Assembly (NCBI RefSeq): GCF_000698575.1
Contig: NZ_JFHD01000007.1
Coordinates: forward strand, 124,001 to 188,000
Reading direction: 5' to 3'
DNA from: Caballeronia zhejiangensis
GTDB lineage: Bacteria; Pseudomonadota; Gammaproteobacteria; Burkholderiales; Burkholderiaceae
DNA: 64,000 nucleotides
Below the pieces are notes generated by a model. That model saw only the letters and a list, made by a program, of their open reading frames with translations, searched no databases and was not told the DNA's origin. How positions within the stretch are numbered: the first letter of the stretch is position 1; each line of letters begins with the position of its first letter. The position numbers and the translations under genes were made by a program. This document shows positions 24,523 through 32,880 of this stretch, one piece after another.

Positions 24523-25359
24523 TCAGATCGACAACAGCTTCCTCGCTTCCTTCGCCGTCGCCACCGGCCGACCGTACTCCGCGCATAACGACGCCACCCG
24601 GCTCACGAGTTGCGCATTGCTCTTCGCGAGCGTGTCCTTGTCCCAGCGCACGTTGTCTTCGAGTCCCGTTCGGCAATGTCCGCCCAATTGCAACGTCCAA
24701 TGATTCACTTCGAGCTGATGGCGCCCGATGCCCGCAGCCGTCCACGTGGCATCCGGCAGATTCTTCTTCAACTGCTCGACCTCGAACTCGAGAATCTCGC
24801 GTCGCGCGGGCAATGCGTTCTTCACGCCGAGCACGAACTGAACGTGTACAGGCGATTTCAACAAACCCTGATTCACGAGATCGACGGTGCTATAGAGCAT
24901 CGCCAGATCGAAGATCTCGATCTCGGGCTTCACGTTGTGATCGAGCATCGTCTGCGCGAGCGAGCGCACGAAATCGGGCGGATTTTCGTAGACGATCGTC
25001 GGAAAGTTGACCGATCCCGTCGCGAGCGACGCCATGTCAGGCTTCAAGTCCAGCATCGCGCCGCGCTGCTCGAACGAACGCCCGCGCCCGCCCGTCGAGA
25101 ACTGGATGATGATGTCAGGGCAATGCTTGCGGATGCCTTCCTGCAATTCCGCGAACCTGTGCCGGTCCGAGCTCGATCGTTCATCCTCGTCGCGCACATG
25201 CAGATGCACGAGCGTCGCGCCCGCCTCATACGCCTCGTGCGTGCTTTCGATCTGCTCGGCAATCGTGATCGGCACGGCGGGATTGTCTTTCTTGCGCGGC
25301 ACCGAGCCGGTGATCGCAACCGATATGACGCAAGGTTCTTTCGTAGGGGATTGGGTCAC
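24523..25359 (-). CDS. BKACE (3-keto-5-aminohexanoate cleavage enzyme, DUF849) family protein
   Basis: 278 residues. The start is GTG at 25359 with AGGAG seven bases upstream. BKACE enzymes condense a beta-keto acid with acetyl-CoA and cleave it to acetoacetate plus a new acyl-CoA, using Zn. Seen: VAITGSVPRKKD near the N-terminus, metal-binding LVHLHVRDEDERSS (His-x-His), IIQFSTGGRGRS, a MASLATGSVNFPT block and FVLGVKNALPARRE. The substrate class depends on pocket residues that I cannot assign. No lysine-fermentation (kam/kdd) genes are present, so it is probably a beta-keto acid enzyme of other specificity, perhaps carnitine- or dehydrocarnitine-like. Monocistronic, with its own terminator. 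Confidence 0.88.
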   Translation of the reverse strand: MTQSPTKEPCVISVAITGSVPRKKDNPAVPITIAEQIESTHEAYEAGATLVHLHVRDEDERSSSDRHRFAELQEGIRKHCPDIIIQFSTGGRGRSFEQRGAMLDLKPDMASLATGSVNFPTIVYENPPDFVRSLAQTMLDHNVKPEIEIFDLAMLYSTVDLVNQGLLKSPVHVQFVLGVKNALPARREILEFEVEQLKKNLPDATWTAAGIGRHQLEVNHWTLQLGGHCRTGLEDNVRWDKDTLAKSNAQLVSRVASLCAEYGRPVATAKEARKLLSI

Positions 25360-25535
25360 GCTTCGCTCCTTGACGGCGCCATGCTTGAAACAACTTCGCG
25401 GAGATCGAATATGGCGCTCAAATTTGAACTAACTAGTACATTTGTGATGTTGAGGCATTCTCCGTGCCGCTGCAAGCCACGCAAACCCTAAGCTCTCGAC
25501 GCGCGTTCGTACGACGAATCGGGCCGCTTGCCCCG

Positions 25536-25817
25536 CTACTGTCGCTGCGCATACTCGGCGAGCATTTTTCCGACCTGCTCGTCCGTGATCGCCGGCTTGA
25601 TGTCGAACATGAACAAATCGGCCCATTCGTGCGCCCATTGCGCGAGCGGCTCGACGTTGTCGCATTCGCACACGGCGATACCCCAGATCGAACCGATCGC
25701 ATGCCAGCGGCCCAGCAGATGAATGCCGTCGGGCGGCGCGCCGCGAGTTTGCAGGAATCGCTCGGCCGCGAGTCGTTCGGCCTCGGGTTGCGCAGTCCAG
25801 TTGACGATGAATAGCAT
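25536..25817 (-). CDS. DUF3303-like small protein
   Basis: 93 residues; the ATG at 25817 is eight bases after AGGAGG, better than the frame's upstream Met. The sequence MLFIVNWTAQPEAERLAAER and GRWHAIGSIWGIAVCECDN, ending LFMFDIKPAITDEQV, matches the DUF3303 pattern (a ferredoxin-like alpha/beta barrel monooxygenase-type fold, YCII/EthD-like). Function unknown. It is the last gene in its direction, following the proline-rich gene. Confidence 0.7.
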   Translation of the reverse strand: MLFIVNWTAQPEAERLAAERFLQTRGAPPDGIHLLGRWHAIGSIWGIAVCECDNVEPLAQWAHEWADLFMFDIKPAITDEQVGKMLAEYAQRQ

Positions 25818-25872
25818 GGCTCGATCCTCCTGTTGGAACGCCATGAAACGGCGCGACGCGCCGGGCTCGCCG

Positions 25873-25898
25873 CCGCATCGGCAGTTGCGCCGATGCGG
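25873..25898. repeat. 10-bp stem hairpin between two small genes
   Basis: CCGCATCGGC (25873-25882), loop of six, GCCGATGCGG (25889-25898). It lies 37 bases after the proline-rich gene and 55 bases before the DUF3303-like gene on the minus strand. No T run; a 3'-end stem or attenuator. Confidence 0.5.
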
Positions 25899-25935
25899 TT
25901 CATCCAGTATAGGAGGCGGCCGTGGATCGCATTGA

Positions 25936-26286
25936 TCAATGCATGACGACGACGGGCGTCGCGAGCACCGGCTGCGCGTAAGTCACTCTGACGGCAGGCG
26001 CAACTCCATACGGCGTCACGATGACGGCAGGCTGCGGCGGCGGAGGCGGCGGCGCGGCGACCACCACCGGCGCGAACGCCGGCTCGACGACGATCGTGCG
26101 CGCGGGCACGTAGTAATACGGCGGCCTCGGCGGCGGCGCGTAGTAGTACACGGGACGCGGCGGCGGCGCGTAAACGACGGCGGGCGCGACGTAGGAAACC
26201 TGCACGCTCGTTCCAGCCGATGCGGTCTTCGCGCAGGTCAGGCTGATGGCGGCAACGGCGGAAACGCTGAGCAAACGGCAATTCAT
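25936..26286 (-). CDS. Secreted Pro/Val/Tyr-rich small protein
   Basis: 116 residues; the ATG at 26286 has GAGGA upstream and gives a clean signal peptide ending TASAG. The mature part is low complexity: repeated APPPRPVYYYAPPPRPPYYY, then APPPPPPQP and valine-rich stretches. This resembles small periplasmic or surface proteins with Pro-Tyr repeats common in Burkholderiaceae. It has no catalytic signature and the function is unknown. Confidence 0.7.
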   Translation of the reverse strand: MNCRLLSVSAVAAISLTCAKTASAGTSVQVSYVAPAVVYAPPPRPVYYYAPPPRPPYYYVPARTIVVEPAFAPVVVAAPPPPPPQPAVIVTPYGVAPAVRVTYAQPVLATPVVVMH

Positions 26287-26545
26287 GTTGAAGTCCTCAT
26301 GCATCGTGAGACGTTGAATACGGCAGCAACAAAGAAATGCAACTGCCGGCGATGAGAACGATAGCGAAGCCCTGCCCGATGCGTGAGTCGTAACTTATGT
26401 CGCGGGATGTCGGCGCGAATGCGCGGCATCGAACGCGAAATACGGCGACATGATTCGTAGCATCCCCAAGATTGCGTTCGCGGCGCGGCTCAATAGAATG
26501 GCATCACCGTCGACGTTCATCCGTAGCGAATCAGGGGAGAGAGCC

Positions 26546-26848
26546 ATGCGAAAGATTCTTGTCATCCTTGCGGCATGCGCGGCGTGCGCCACGTCGGGCG
26601 CGGCGTTCGCGCAGACCGCTACGCAGCCGATGGGCGCGAGCCCGCGCCTCGAACACGTGCTCGGCCAGTTGCAGACGCGCTTTTCGAGCGCCAACACCAC
26701 GCACGACGGCAAGCTCACGCGCGAGCAGGCATCCACGGGCATGCCGATGGTCGCCAAGCACTTCGACGAAATCGACACGCAGAAGAACGGCTACGTCACG
26801 CTGCCGCAAATCGAAGCCTTCATGCACGAGCACGCCGCGCAACGCTGA
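26546..26848 (+). CDS. Secreted EF-hand protein
   Basis: 100 residues with a signal peptide (MRKILVILAACAACATSGAAFAQ). GGGGAGAGAGCC precedes the ATG. Two EF-hand-like helices-loops follow: TTHDGKLTREQA and DTQKNGYVTLPQIEAF, the second with Asp, Gln, Asn at calcium-coordinating positions and a conserved Gly. It probably senses or buffers calcium in the periplasm. It ends 12 bases before the response-regulator gene, so the three genes 26546-28905 likely form an operon, and this protein could feed a signal to the histidine kinase. Confidence 0.8.
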   Translation: MRKILVILAACAACATSGAAFAQTATQPMGASPRLEHVLGQLQTRFSSANTTHDGKLTREQASTGMPMVAKHFDEIDTQKNGYVTLPQIEAFMHEHAAQR

Positions 26849-26860
26849 CCCGGAGCCTCC

Positions 26861-27574
26861 ATGGAAACCCTGCCGAAGATCATCGTGCTTGACGACGAAG
26901 CCGAGTTGCGCAACATGCTGCAGCGATTTCTGAGTTCGCAGGGTTTCGAGGTACGCGTCGTCGAAAATGGCAAGCGGCTCGACCGCTATTTGCAGCGCGA
27001 GCCTTACGACCTGCTGGTGCTCGACTGGATGATGGAGCCCGAAGACGGCCTCTCGGTCTGCAAGCGCCTGCGCGCCGAAGGCCAGACGCTGCCGATCCTG
27101 ATGCTCACCGCGAAAGGCGATCCGGTCGACAAGGTCGTCGGCCTCGAAACCGGCGCCGACGATTACCTTGCCAAGCCCTTTCTGCCGCAGGAACTCGTCG
27201 CTCGCGTGCGTGCGTTGCTGCGCCGCCAGAAGATTGCGGCGGGCGACCCGACGCATACGCAGCAGCGCATCCGTTTCGGCGATTTCCGCCTCGATCTCGC
27301 GAAGCAAAAGCTGTATCGCGGCGGCGAGCCGTTCGAGATTCATTCCGCGCAGATGCAGTTGCTCACGGCGCTCGGCTCGTCGCCGAACCGCGCGGTCAGC
27401 CGCGACAACCTCATCGCCCGCACGCGCGGCCGCGATCACGACGCGCTCGATCGCAGCATCGACGTGCAGGTGTTGCGGCTGCGTCAGATCGTCGAGGAAG
27501 ATCCGGGCAAGCCTCGGTTCATCAAGACCGTGTGGGGCGTCGGCTACATGCTGCTCGCGGAAATCGAATCGTGA
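26861..27574 (+). CDS. OmpR-family response regulator
   Basis: 237 residues. Receiver at about 6-120: VLDDEAE acidic pair, phospho-acceptor Asp55 in LLVLDWMMEPEDG, Thr in MLTAKGD and Lys105 in YLAKPF. Winged-helix output from about 140 to 232 (IRFGDFRLDLAKQKLYRGGE, VSRDNLIARTRGRDHDALDR, KPRFIKTVWGVGYML). It pairs with the histidine kinase that overlaps it by four bases (GTGA). Most like OmpR, but the regulon cannot be deduced. Confidence 0.92.
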   Translation: METLPKIIVLDDEAELRNMLQRFLSSQGFEVRVVENGKRLDRYLQREPYDLLVLDWMMEPEDGLSVCKRLRAEGQTLPILMLTAKGDPVDKVVGLETGADDYLAKPFLPQELVARVRALLRRQKIAAGDPTHTQQRIRFGDFRLDLAKQKLYRGGEPFEIHSAQMQLLTALGSSPNRAVSRDNLIARTRGRDHDALDRSIDVQVLRLRQIVEEDPGKPRFIKTVWGVGYMLLAEIES

Positions 27575-28905
27575 AGTGGGCGCCGCGCTCGCTCTTCGCG
27601 CGCAACATCCTGCTGCTGGTCGCGCTCGTCGCGGTGAGCCAGGTGTGCGCGATCGCCGTGCTGCTCCATTTCATCCAGACGCCGCGCATCGAGCGCGCGG
27701 CGGCGACCTTCGCGAGCTATATCGTCACGCTCGATACGCTCCTGAAAACTTCGCCGCCCGAAGCCGCGCAAGGCGTTGCCGTGAACCTCGACCTTCGCGC
27801 CGAACTGCCCGCCGGCGCGCGCGACATGGCGCCGGGATCGCGCTTGCGCTTCTATCAAACGTATCAGCGCCGGACGTTCATCGAGAGCCTGCGCGCGCAT
27901 CTGCCCGCCGACATGCTCGTGCGCTGGCAAGGCGCAGAAGCGTCCGACGACGGTCAGCAGCGCTTGTGGATCCGCGCGCATCTGGCGGGCGAGCCGCGCT
28001 GGCTGGCGCTGCCGGTGCCCGAAGCCGCGCACGACGACGGCCTCGCGACCGCCCTTTTCCTTTCGCTCGGACTCGGCGCGCTCGCGTTCGCGACGGCGTA
28101 CTTGATCCAGCGCCATCTGAACCGTCCGCTCGCGCATCTCGCCGATGCCGCTCGGCTCGTGTCCGCGGGCGGCGAGCCGGGCGTCCTGCCGACCGACGGT
28201 CCGACGGAAATCGCCCAGGTCAGCGGCGCCTTCAATCGCATGACGGCCGCGCTGAAGGAAGCCGACGCCACGCGCGCGCTGATGCTCGCGGGCATCTCGC
28301 ACGACATTCGCACGCCGATGACCAAGCTGCGCCTCGCCATGGCGATGTCCGCCGTGCCATCGACGGACGCGGCTTTCGCGGCATCGGCGGAAGGCTATCT
28401 CGACACCATCGATACGATTCTTCAGCAGTTCATGGACTACGCGGGCAGCGGCGCGAAGGAAACGCCCGTCGTCGGCGATCTCAACGCGCTGATCGCCAAT
28501 CTGGCCGCCGATTTCGCCGGACTGGGGCACGAGTTCGCGCTCGATCTCGGCGAGATCGAACCGTTCCCGTTCAGGCCGATCAGCATGATGCGGATGCTCA
28601 TGAACCTGATGCAGAACGCAGTGCTCTACGGCGTAGTCGGCCTGGAAGTGCGGACGTGGACAGATCGCGAGGCGAACACGGCCTGCGTCGTGATCGCGGA
28701 TCGCGGAAAAGGCCTCGGCGGTCAGGATCCGGAAGCGCTGAAGCAGCCGTTCAAGCGCGGCGGCGGCGAAGGCCAGCCGAAGGGCACGGGCCTCGGACTT
28801 GCAATCGTCGAGCGCATCGCGCGGCTGCACGGCGGAACGCTCGAACTGCGCGCGCGCGACGGCGGCGGCGCGGAGTCGCGCATCGTTCTGCCGCTCTCGA
28901 GCTAG
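27571..28905 (+). CDS. EnvZ-like membrane sensor histidine kinase
   Basis: 444 residues starting at GTG 27571, inside the regulator stop (GTGA). Transmembrane segment 1 (about 12-33), periplasmic region of about 120 residues, transmembrane segment 2 (about 158-179), and HAMP (about 180-232) with PLAHLADAARLVSAG. The phospho-His is His244 in GISHDIRTPMTKLRLAM. The ATPase domain has an N box (LMNLMQNAVLYG), G1 DRGKGLG and G2 GTGLGLAIVERIARLHGG. It autophosphorylates and signals to the upstream-encoded regulator. It converges with phaZ, with two bases between stops. Confidence 0.92.
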   Translation: MKWAPRSLFARNILLLVALVAVSQVCAIAVLLHFIQTPRIERAAATFASYIVTLDTLLKTSPPEAAQGVAVNLDLRAELPAGARDMAPGSRLRFYQTYQRRTFIESLRAHLPADMLVRWQGAEASDDGQQRLWIRAHLAGEPRWLALPVPEAAHDDGLATALFLSLGLGALAFATAYLIQRHLNRPLAHLADAARLVSAGGEPGVLPTDGPTEIAQVSGAFNRMTAALKEADATRALMLAGISHDIRTPMTKLRLAMAMSAVPSTDAAFAASAEGYLDTIDTILQQFMDYAGSGAKETPVVGDLNALIANLAADFAGLGHEFALDLGEIEPFPFRPISMMRMLMNLMQNAVLYGVVGLEVRTWTDREANTACVVIADRGKGLGGQDPEALKQPFKRGGGEGQPKGTGLGLAIVERIARLHGGTLELRARDGGGAESRIVLPLSS

Positions 28906-28907
28906 CG

Positions 28908-30281
28908 TTATTCGGGATCGGCGATCGCCTGTTTGTCATCGCCCGCGTTCGCCGTCTGCGCCTGATCCTCTGCGACCGTGGATTCGCGTGCGAGCGGCGC
29001 GATTGCGTGCAAGGGCACCATCGGCTGCGTGCGCGCATTCACACCGGCGGGACTGGGCTCGTTGTCGTGGATCAATGCGCGAATGCGCGGATAAATCTGC
29101 TGCTCCCAGCGCTTGCCGTTGAACACGCCGTAGTGGCCGACGCCCGTCTGAACATGATGCGCCTTCAGATACGGCCGCAGCTTGTCGCACAGATCCTGCG
29201 CCGCGAGCGTTTGGCCGACGGCGCAGATATCGTCGCGCTCGCCCTCGACGGTGAAAAGCGCGGTGCGCCGGATCGCCGACGGATCGACCTTGCGGCCGCG
29301 CACTTCGAGCTGCTTCAGCGGCAGTGCGTGCCGCTGAAACACGGTGTCGACGGTTTCCAGATAGAACTCCGCGGTGAGGTCCATCGTCGCGAAGTATTCC
29401 TCGTAGAAAACGCGGATCGCATCGGCCTTCGCGACGTCGCCCTTCGCGCGTTGATGATGCATCTCCTCGAACGATTCGATGTGACGCGCGAGATTCATCG
29501 ACATGAACGCGCCCAGCTGTACGAAGCCCGGATAAACGCGCCGCATCGCGCCCGCGAAACCGAACGGCACCATGCTGATGAGATTGCGCTCGAACCAGTC
29601 GATCGGCTTGCTTTTCGCGAGTTCGTTCACGCGCGTCGGGTTCACGCGCGTATCGATGGGACCGGCCATCAGCGTCATGCTCGCCGGCTCGGCGGGATGC
29701 CGGTCCTCGGCCATCAGCGCAACCGCCGAGAGCGCCGCGACGGTCGGCTGGCAGACGGCGAGCAGATGCGCGCCCGGCCCGATCGTCTCGATGAAATCGA
29801 TGATGTGCTGCACGTATTCGTCGAAGCCGAAGCGGCCGTGCATCAGCGAGACGTCGCGCGGATTGCGCCAGTCGGTGATATAGACGTCGTGATCGGCGAG
29901 CATCGTCTGCACGGTGCCGCGCAAGAGGGTCGCGAAGTGGCCCGACATCGGCGCGATAACGAGCACGCGCGGCTGCACGATGGACGCATCGTCCTTGCAA
30001 AAATGCAGCAGATCGCAGAACGGCGTCGATGCCGCGACTTCTTCCACGACGCGCATCGTTTTGCCTTCGGCTTGCACCGGCGCGATATCGAATGGCGGCC
30101 GCGCGTGCGTCAGGCCCGTGAGCGCGACCTGTTCGCAGAGCGCCGCCATACCGCGGGCCTGCGGCGTCTCGCCGATATCCTTCCAGACACGCAGCGCGCC
30201 TTCGACGAGCGTGGCGGCGTGGCGGATCGGCAGCATCGAATCGGACCAGGCCTGATAGCCCGCATAGGTGAACGGATTCAT
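28908..30281 (-). CDS. phaZ: Intracellular polyhydroxyalkanoate depolymerase
   Basis: 457 residues. An alpha/beta hydrolase whose nucleophile is Cys, as in Cupriavidus PhaZa: LLAVCQPTVAALSAVALM (Cys177). Other marks: APMSGHFATLLRGTV, VYITDWRNPRDV, the TLMAGPIDTRVNPT block, and C-terminal TGVGHYGVFNGKRWEQQIYP carrying the catalytic His. It mobilises PHB granules to 3-hydroxybutyrate. The ATG at 30281 has no Shine-Dalgarno on its own strand: the region instead has AGGAGG on the opposite strand. A phasin gene lies 4 kb away, consistent with a PHA-storing cell. Confidence 0.92.
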   Translation of the reverse strand: MNPFTYAGYQAWSDSMLPIRHAATLVEGALRVWKDIGETPQARGMAALCEQVALTGLTHARPPFDIAPVQAEGKTMRVVEEVAASTPFCDLLHFCKDDASIVQPRVLVIAPMSGHFATLLRGTVQTMLADHDVYITDWRNPRDVSLMHGRFGFDEYVQHIIDFIETIGPGAHLLAVCQPTVAALSAVALMAEDRHPAEPASMTLMAGPIDTRVNPTRVNELAKSKPIDWFERNLISMVPFGFAGAMRRVYPGFVQLGAFMSMNLARHIESFEEMHHQRAKGDVAKADAIRVFYEEYFATMDLTAEFYLETVDTVFQRHALPLKQLEVRGRKVDPSAIRRTALFTVEGERDDICAVGQTLAAQDLCDKLRPYLKAHHVQTGVGHYGVFNGKRWEQQIYPRIRALIHDNEPSPAGVNARTQPMVPLHAIAPLARESTVAEDQAQTANAGDDKQAIADPE

Positions 30282-30304
30282 GGCGACGAAAGGAGGCAAT
30301 AGCC

Positions 30305-30481
30305 ATGCCAATCGATGGCTACATGGGCCTTCATATGTCACGCGATTGGCATAGGCTTTGCACAGATGCCATTCACGAGCGCGTTTTGCCGCGCTTCGGT
30401 GCTTGGGCGCACCGCGCTCGATCCGTCTTGGTGCACGACGCGCGAGGAACGACTCATGGCGAACGCCACGCTCACCATTAG
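30305..30481 (+). CDS. Possible 58-residue leader ORF upstream of the GST gene
   Basis: AAAGGAGGCAATAGCC gives an ideal ribosome site before the ATG at 30305. The frame reads MPIDGYMGLHMSRDWHRLCT and ends at 30481, 26 bases inside the GST gene in another frame. No family recognised; it may be a leader peptide coupling translation, a minor protein, or chance. Confidence 0.3.
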   Translation: MPIDGYMGLHMSRDWHRLCTDAIHERVLPRFGAWAHRARSVLVHDARGTTHGERHAHH

Positions 30482-31109
30482 CAGCAAGAACTATTCGTCC
30501 TGGTCGCTGCGCGGCTGGCTGCTCACGAAGTTCAGCGGACTGCCGTTCGAGGAAGTCGTGATGCCCGCCGACGATCCCGGCGCGCGCGCCGAACTGCTTT
30601 TGCTGTCGCCATCGATACTCGTGCCGTGTCTCTTTCACGATGGCATCAAGGTCTGGGACACGCTCGCCATCGCGGAATATCTGAATGAAGTATGCCCCGA
30701 TGCCGGCCTGTTGCCGAAGGAGCGCGCCGAACGCGCGCATTGCCGCGCGATTTGCGGCGAGATGCACTCGGGTTTTGCCGCACTGCGCTCCGCCCTGCCG
30801 ATGAACCTGAAGGCGCACTTTCCGGGCTTCAAGGTATGGGCGCGCGCGCAGACCGACATCGAGCGGATCGTGACGATCTGGCATGAATGTCTCGCGCAGT
30901 ATGGTGGTCCGTATCTGTTCGGCGAACGGACGTGCGCGGACGCGATGTTCGCGCCGGTCGTCACGCGCTTCGTGACCTACGATGTCAAGCTCGACGCCGA
31001 TATCGTCGCGTACGGCGAGCGCATTCTCGCGATGCCGGAGATGCGCCGCTGGATCGCCGATGCGCAACAGGAAGCCGAGGAAATCGACGAACTCGATATC
31101 GAGTTCTGA
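30456..31109 (+). CDS. Glutathione S-transferase family protein
   Basis: 217 residues; GAGGAACGACTC precedes the ATG. Thioredoxin-like N-terminal domain with LTISSKNYSSWSLRGWLLTK (the Ser catalytic region of the maleylacetoacetate-isomerase/zeta-like and YfcF-like GSTs) and the SPSILVPCLFHDGIKVWDTLA glutathione-binding turn with cis-Pro and Asp-Thr. C-terminal helical domain from about 85. Substrate unknown; general detoxification or isomerisation is likely. Divergent from phaZ by 174 bases. Confidence 0.88.
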   Translation: MANATLTISSKNYSSWSLRGWLLTKFSGLPFEEVVMPADDPGARAELLLLSPSILVPCLFHDGIKVWDTLAIAEYLNEVCPDAGLLPKERAERAHCRAICGEMHSGFAALRSALPMNLKAHFPGFKVWARAQTDIERIVTIWHECLAQYGGPYLFGERTCADAMFAPVVTRFVTYDVKLDADIVAYGERILAMPEMRRWIADAQQEAEEIDELDIEF

Positions 31110-31184
31110 AACGGTCGCGCGAGTCAGGCCGATTTTCTTTTCCTCCATTCGTGAACCATACTGGTCTTGAAGGAGGAAGTCGCA

Positions 31185-31889
31185 ATGGAACCTTCAATCG
31201 ATGCAGGCGCTTCGACCCGGCGCGCGCCGACGTTGCACGTCCGCTTTTCGGACACCGACGCGATCCCGTTTCCGACGCGCACCGTCGAGCGTGGCGATGC
31301 GTTGTATTGCGCGGGGGAGCCGTTGCGCAGCCTGTATACGGTGCAAAGCGGTTGCTTCAAGACCGTTGCGACATTCCCCAGCAGCGACGATGACAGCGCG
31401 CCGCACACGCAGGTCACGGGCTTTCACTTCGAAAACGAAACGCTCGGTCTCGACGGCATATGCACGAACCGGCACGAAAGCGACGCCGTCGCGCTCGAAG
31501 CGAGCGTCGTGCGGATCATGCCGGTCGGCATTCTCGAACCGCTGTGTCGCGAATACGCGGGGATGCAGCACGAACTGCTCGCGATCATGAGCGCGGAGAT
31601 CGTGCGCGCATCGCGTCTCGCGCTGATGCTCGGCACCATGCCCGCGCGCGAACGCGTCGCGGCGTTCCTGCTCGATTTCGCCGAACGCCTCGACGCGGGC
31701 GCAACGTCATCCGGCGGACATCCGGTCGATCTTCTCTTGCCGATGACGCGCGCGGATATCGGCAGCTATCTCGGGCTCGAACTCGAAACCGTGAGCCGCA
31801 CGCTCTCGAAGCTGCAGCGCGAAGGCGCGATCGGGCTCAACGGGCGTCAGGTCCGCATCGTCGATCGCGCGATGCTCGAACATCACTGA
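31185..31889 (+). CDS. Crp/Fnr family transcription regulator
   Basis: 234 residues; AAGGAGGAAGTCGCA precedes the ATG at 31185. Cyclic-nucleotide-binding-type beta roll at about 30-150, then a winged helix at about 165-232 with MTRADIGSYLGLELETVSRT and a KLQREGAI wing. The recognition helix has Glu...Ser-Arg (ETVSRT), the FNR pattern that reads TTGAT half-sites. The N-terminal Cys cluster of true FNR is missing, so it probably does not sense oxygen by a 4Fe-4S cluster. It converges with a zinc alcohol dehydrogenase gene, one base between stops. Confidence 0.9.
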   Translation: MEPSIDAGASTRRAPTLHVRFSDTDAIPFPTRTVERGDALYCAGEPLRSLYTVQSGCFKTVATFPSSDDDSAPHTQVTGFHFENETLGLDGICTNRHESDAVALEASVVRIMPVGILEPLCREYAGMQHELLAIMSAEIVRASRLALMLGTMPARERVAAFLLDFAERLDAGATSSGGHPVDLLLPMTRADIGSYLGLELETVSRTLSKLQREGAIGLNGRQVRIVDRAMLEHH

Positions 31890-31890
31890 T

Positions 31891-32880
31891 TCACGCGCGG
31901 ACCGTCAGCACCGCCGCGCCCGTCAGCTTGCCGTCGCGCAGATCGGCGAGTGCGCGGTTCGCTTCGTCGAGCGGATAAGGTGTCGTGTGCAGATCCAAAT
32001 GAAACTGCGCGGCGATCCCCATGAACGCGCGGCCGTCCTCGCGCGTGAGATTCGCCACCGACATGACGCGCCGCTCGCCCCAGAGCAGCGCATACGGAAA
32101 CGAAGGAATGTCGCTCATGTGGATGCCGCCGCACACCACGGCGCCGCCCTTCGCGACCGCCTTGAGCGCCGCGGGCACGAGCGCGCCGGCGGGCGCGAAG
32201 ATCAGCGCGGCGTCGAGTTCATCGGGCGGCGTCTCGTCGCTGCCGCCCGCCCAATGCGCCTTCAGGGCGAGCGCGAGACGTTGCGCCGCGATATCGCCCG
32301 GACGCGTGAACGCATAGACCGCGCGCCCCTGATGCTTCGCCACCTGCGCGACGATATGCGCGGCCGCCCCGAAGCCATAGATGCCGATGCGCTGCGCGTC
32401 GCCGGCCACCGCGAGCGTGCGATAGCCGATCAGTCCCGCGCAAAGCAGCGGCGCGGCTTCCACGTCCGAATACCGTTGCGGCAGATGCAGGCAGTAGCGC
32501 GCATCGGCGACGACGCGTTGCGCGTAACCGCCGTCGATCGTATAGCCGGTGAAACCCGGCGCATCGCAGAGATTCTCGCGGCCGGCGATGCAGTAGCGGC
32601 AACGGCCGCAGGTATGGCCCAGCCACGGCACGCCCACGCGATCGCCGGGCGCGAAGTTCGTCACGCCCGCGCCGAGCCGCGCGACCGTTCCCACGATCTC
32701 GTGGCCCGGTATCACGGGCCGCTTCGGATGCGCGAGCTCGCCATCGACTACATGGAGATCGGTGCGGCACACGCCGCACGCATGGACGTCGATGAGCAGT
32801 TCACCTGCGCGCGGCACCGGATCGGGCAGATCGCGCAACTGCAGGAAAGGACCGTTGCCGTCGAAGACCATTGCGCGCAT
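31891..32880 (-). CDS. Zinc-dependent alcohol dehydrogenase (MDR superfamily)
   Basis: 329 residues from the ATG at 32880 (GGAGATGAATTC upstream). Catalytic zinc ligands ACGVCRTDLH (Cys38) and PVIPGHEIVG (His60, Glu61). Structural zinc: four Cys in CGRCRYCIAGRENLC. Cofactor domain with IGIYGFGAAAH in place of the canonical GxGxxG. Members of this AdhP-like branch oxidise alcohols or reduce aldehydes with NAD(H). It faces the Crp/Fnr regulator gene; a 576-base gap separates it from the next upstream gene. Confidence 0.9.
   Translation of the reverse strand: MRAMVFDGNGPFLQLRDLPDPVPRAGELLIDVHACGVCRTDLHVVDGELAHPKRPVIPGHEIVGTVARLGAGVTNFAPGDRVGVPWLGHTCGRCRYCIAGRENLCDAPGFTGYTIDGGYAQRVVADARYCLHLPQRYSDVEAAPLLCAGLIGYRTLAVAGDAQRIGIYGFGAAAHIVAQVAKHQGRAVYAFTRPGDIAAQRLALALKAHWAGGSDETPPDELDAALIFAPAGALVPAALKAVAKGGAVVCGGIHMSDIPSFPYALLWGERRVMSVANLTREDGRAFMGIAAQFHLDLHTTPYPLDEANRALADLRDGKLTGAAVLTVRA

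Noticed and set aside
24523..25359. Lysine fermentation pathway via the BKACE enzyme
   Set aside because: No kam or kdd partner genes are present, and BKACE proteins cover many beta-keto acids.
25929..25942. GCATTGATCAATGC palindrome, resembling an FNR-type half-site pair
   Set aside because: It overlaps the stop codon of the Pro-rich gene and the spacing (TTGATCAA) is not the FNR TTGAT-N4-ATCAA consensus; probably chance.
27168..30302. Long plus-strand frame across the response regulator, kinase and phaZ
   Set aside because: It overlaps three well-supported genes in another frame or strand and shows no domain motif.
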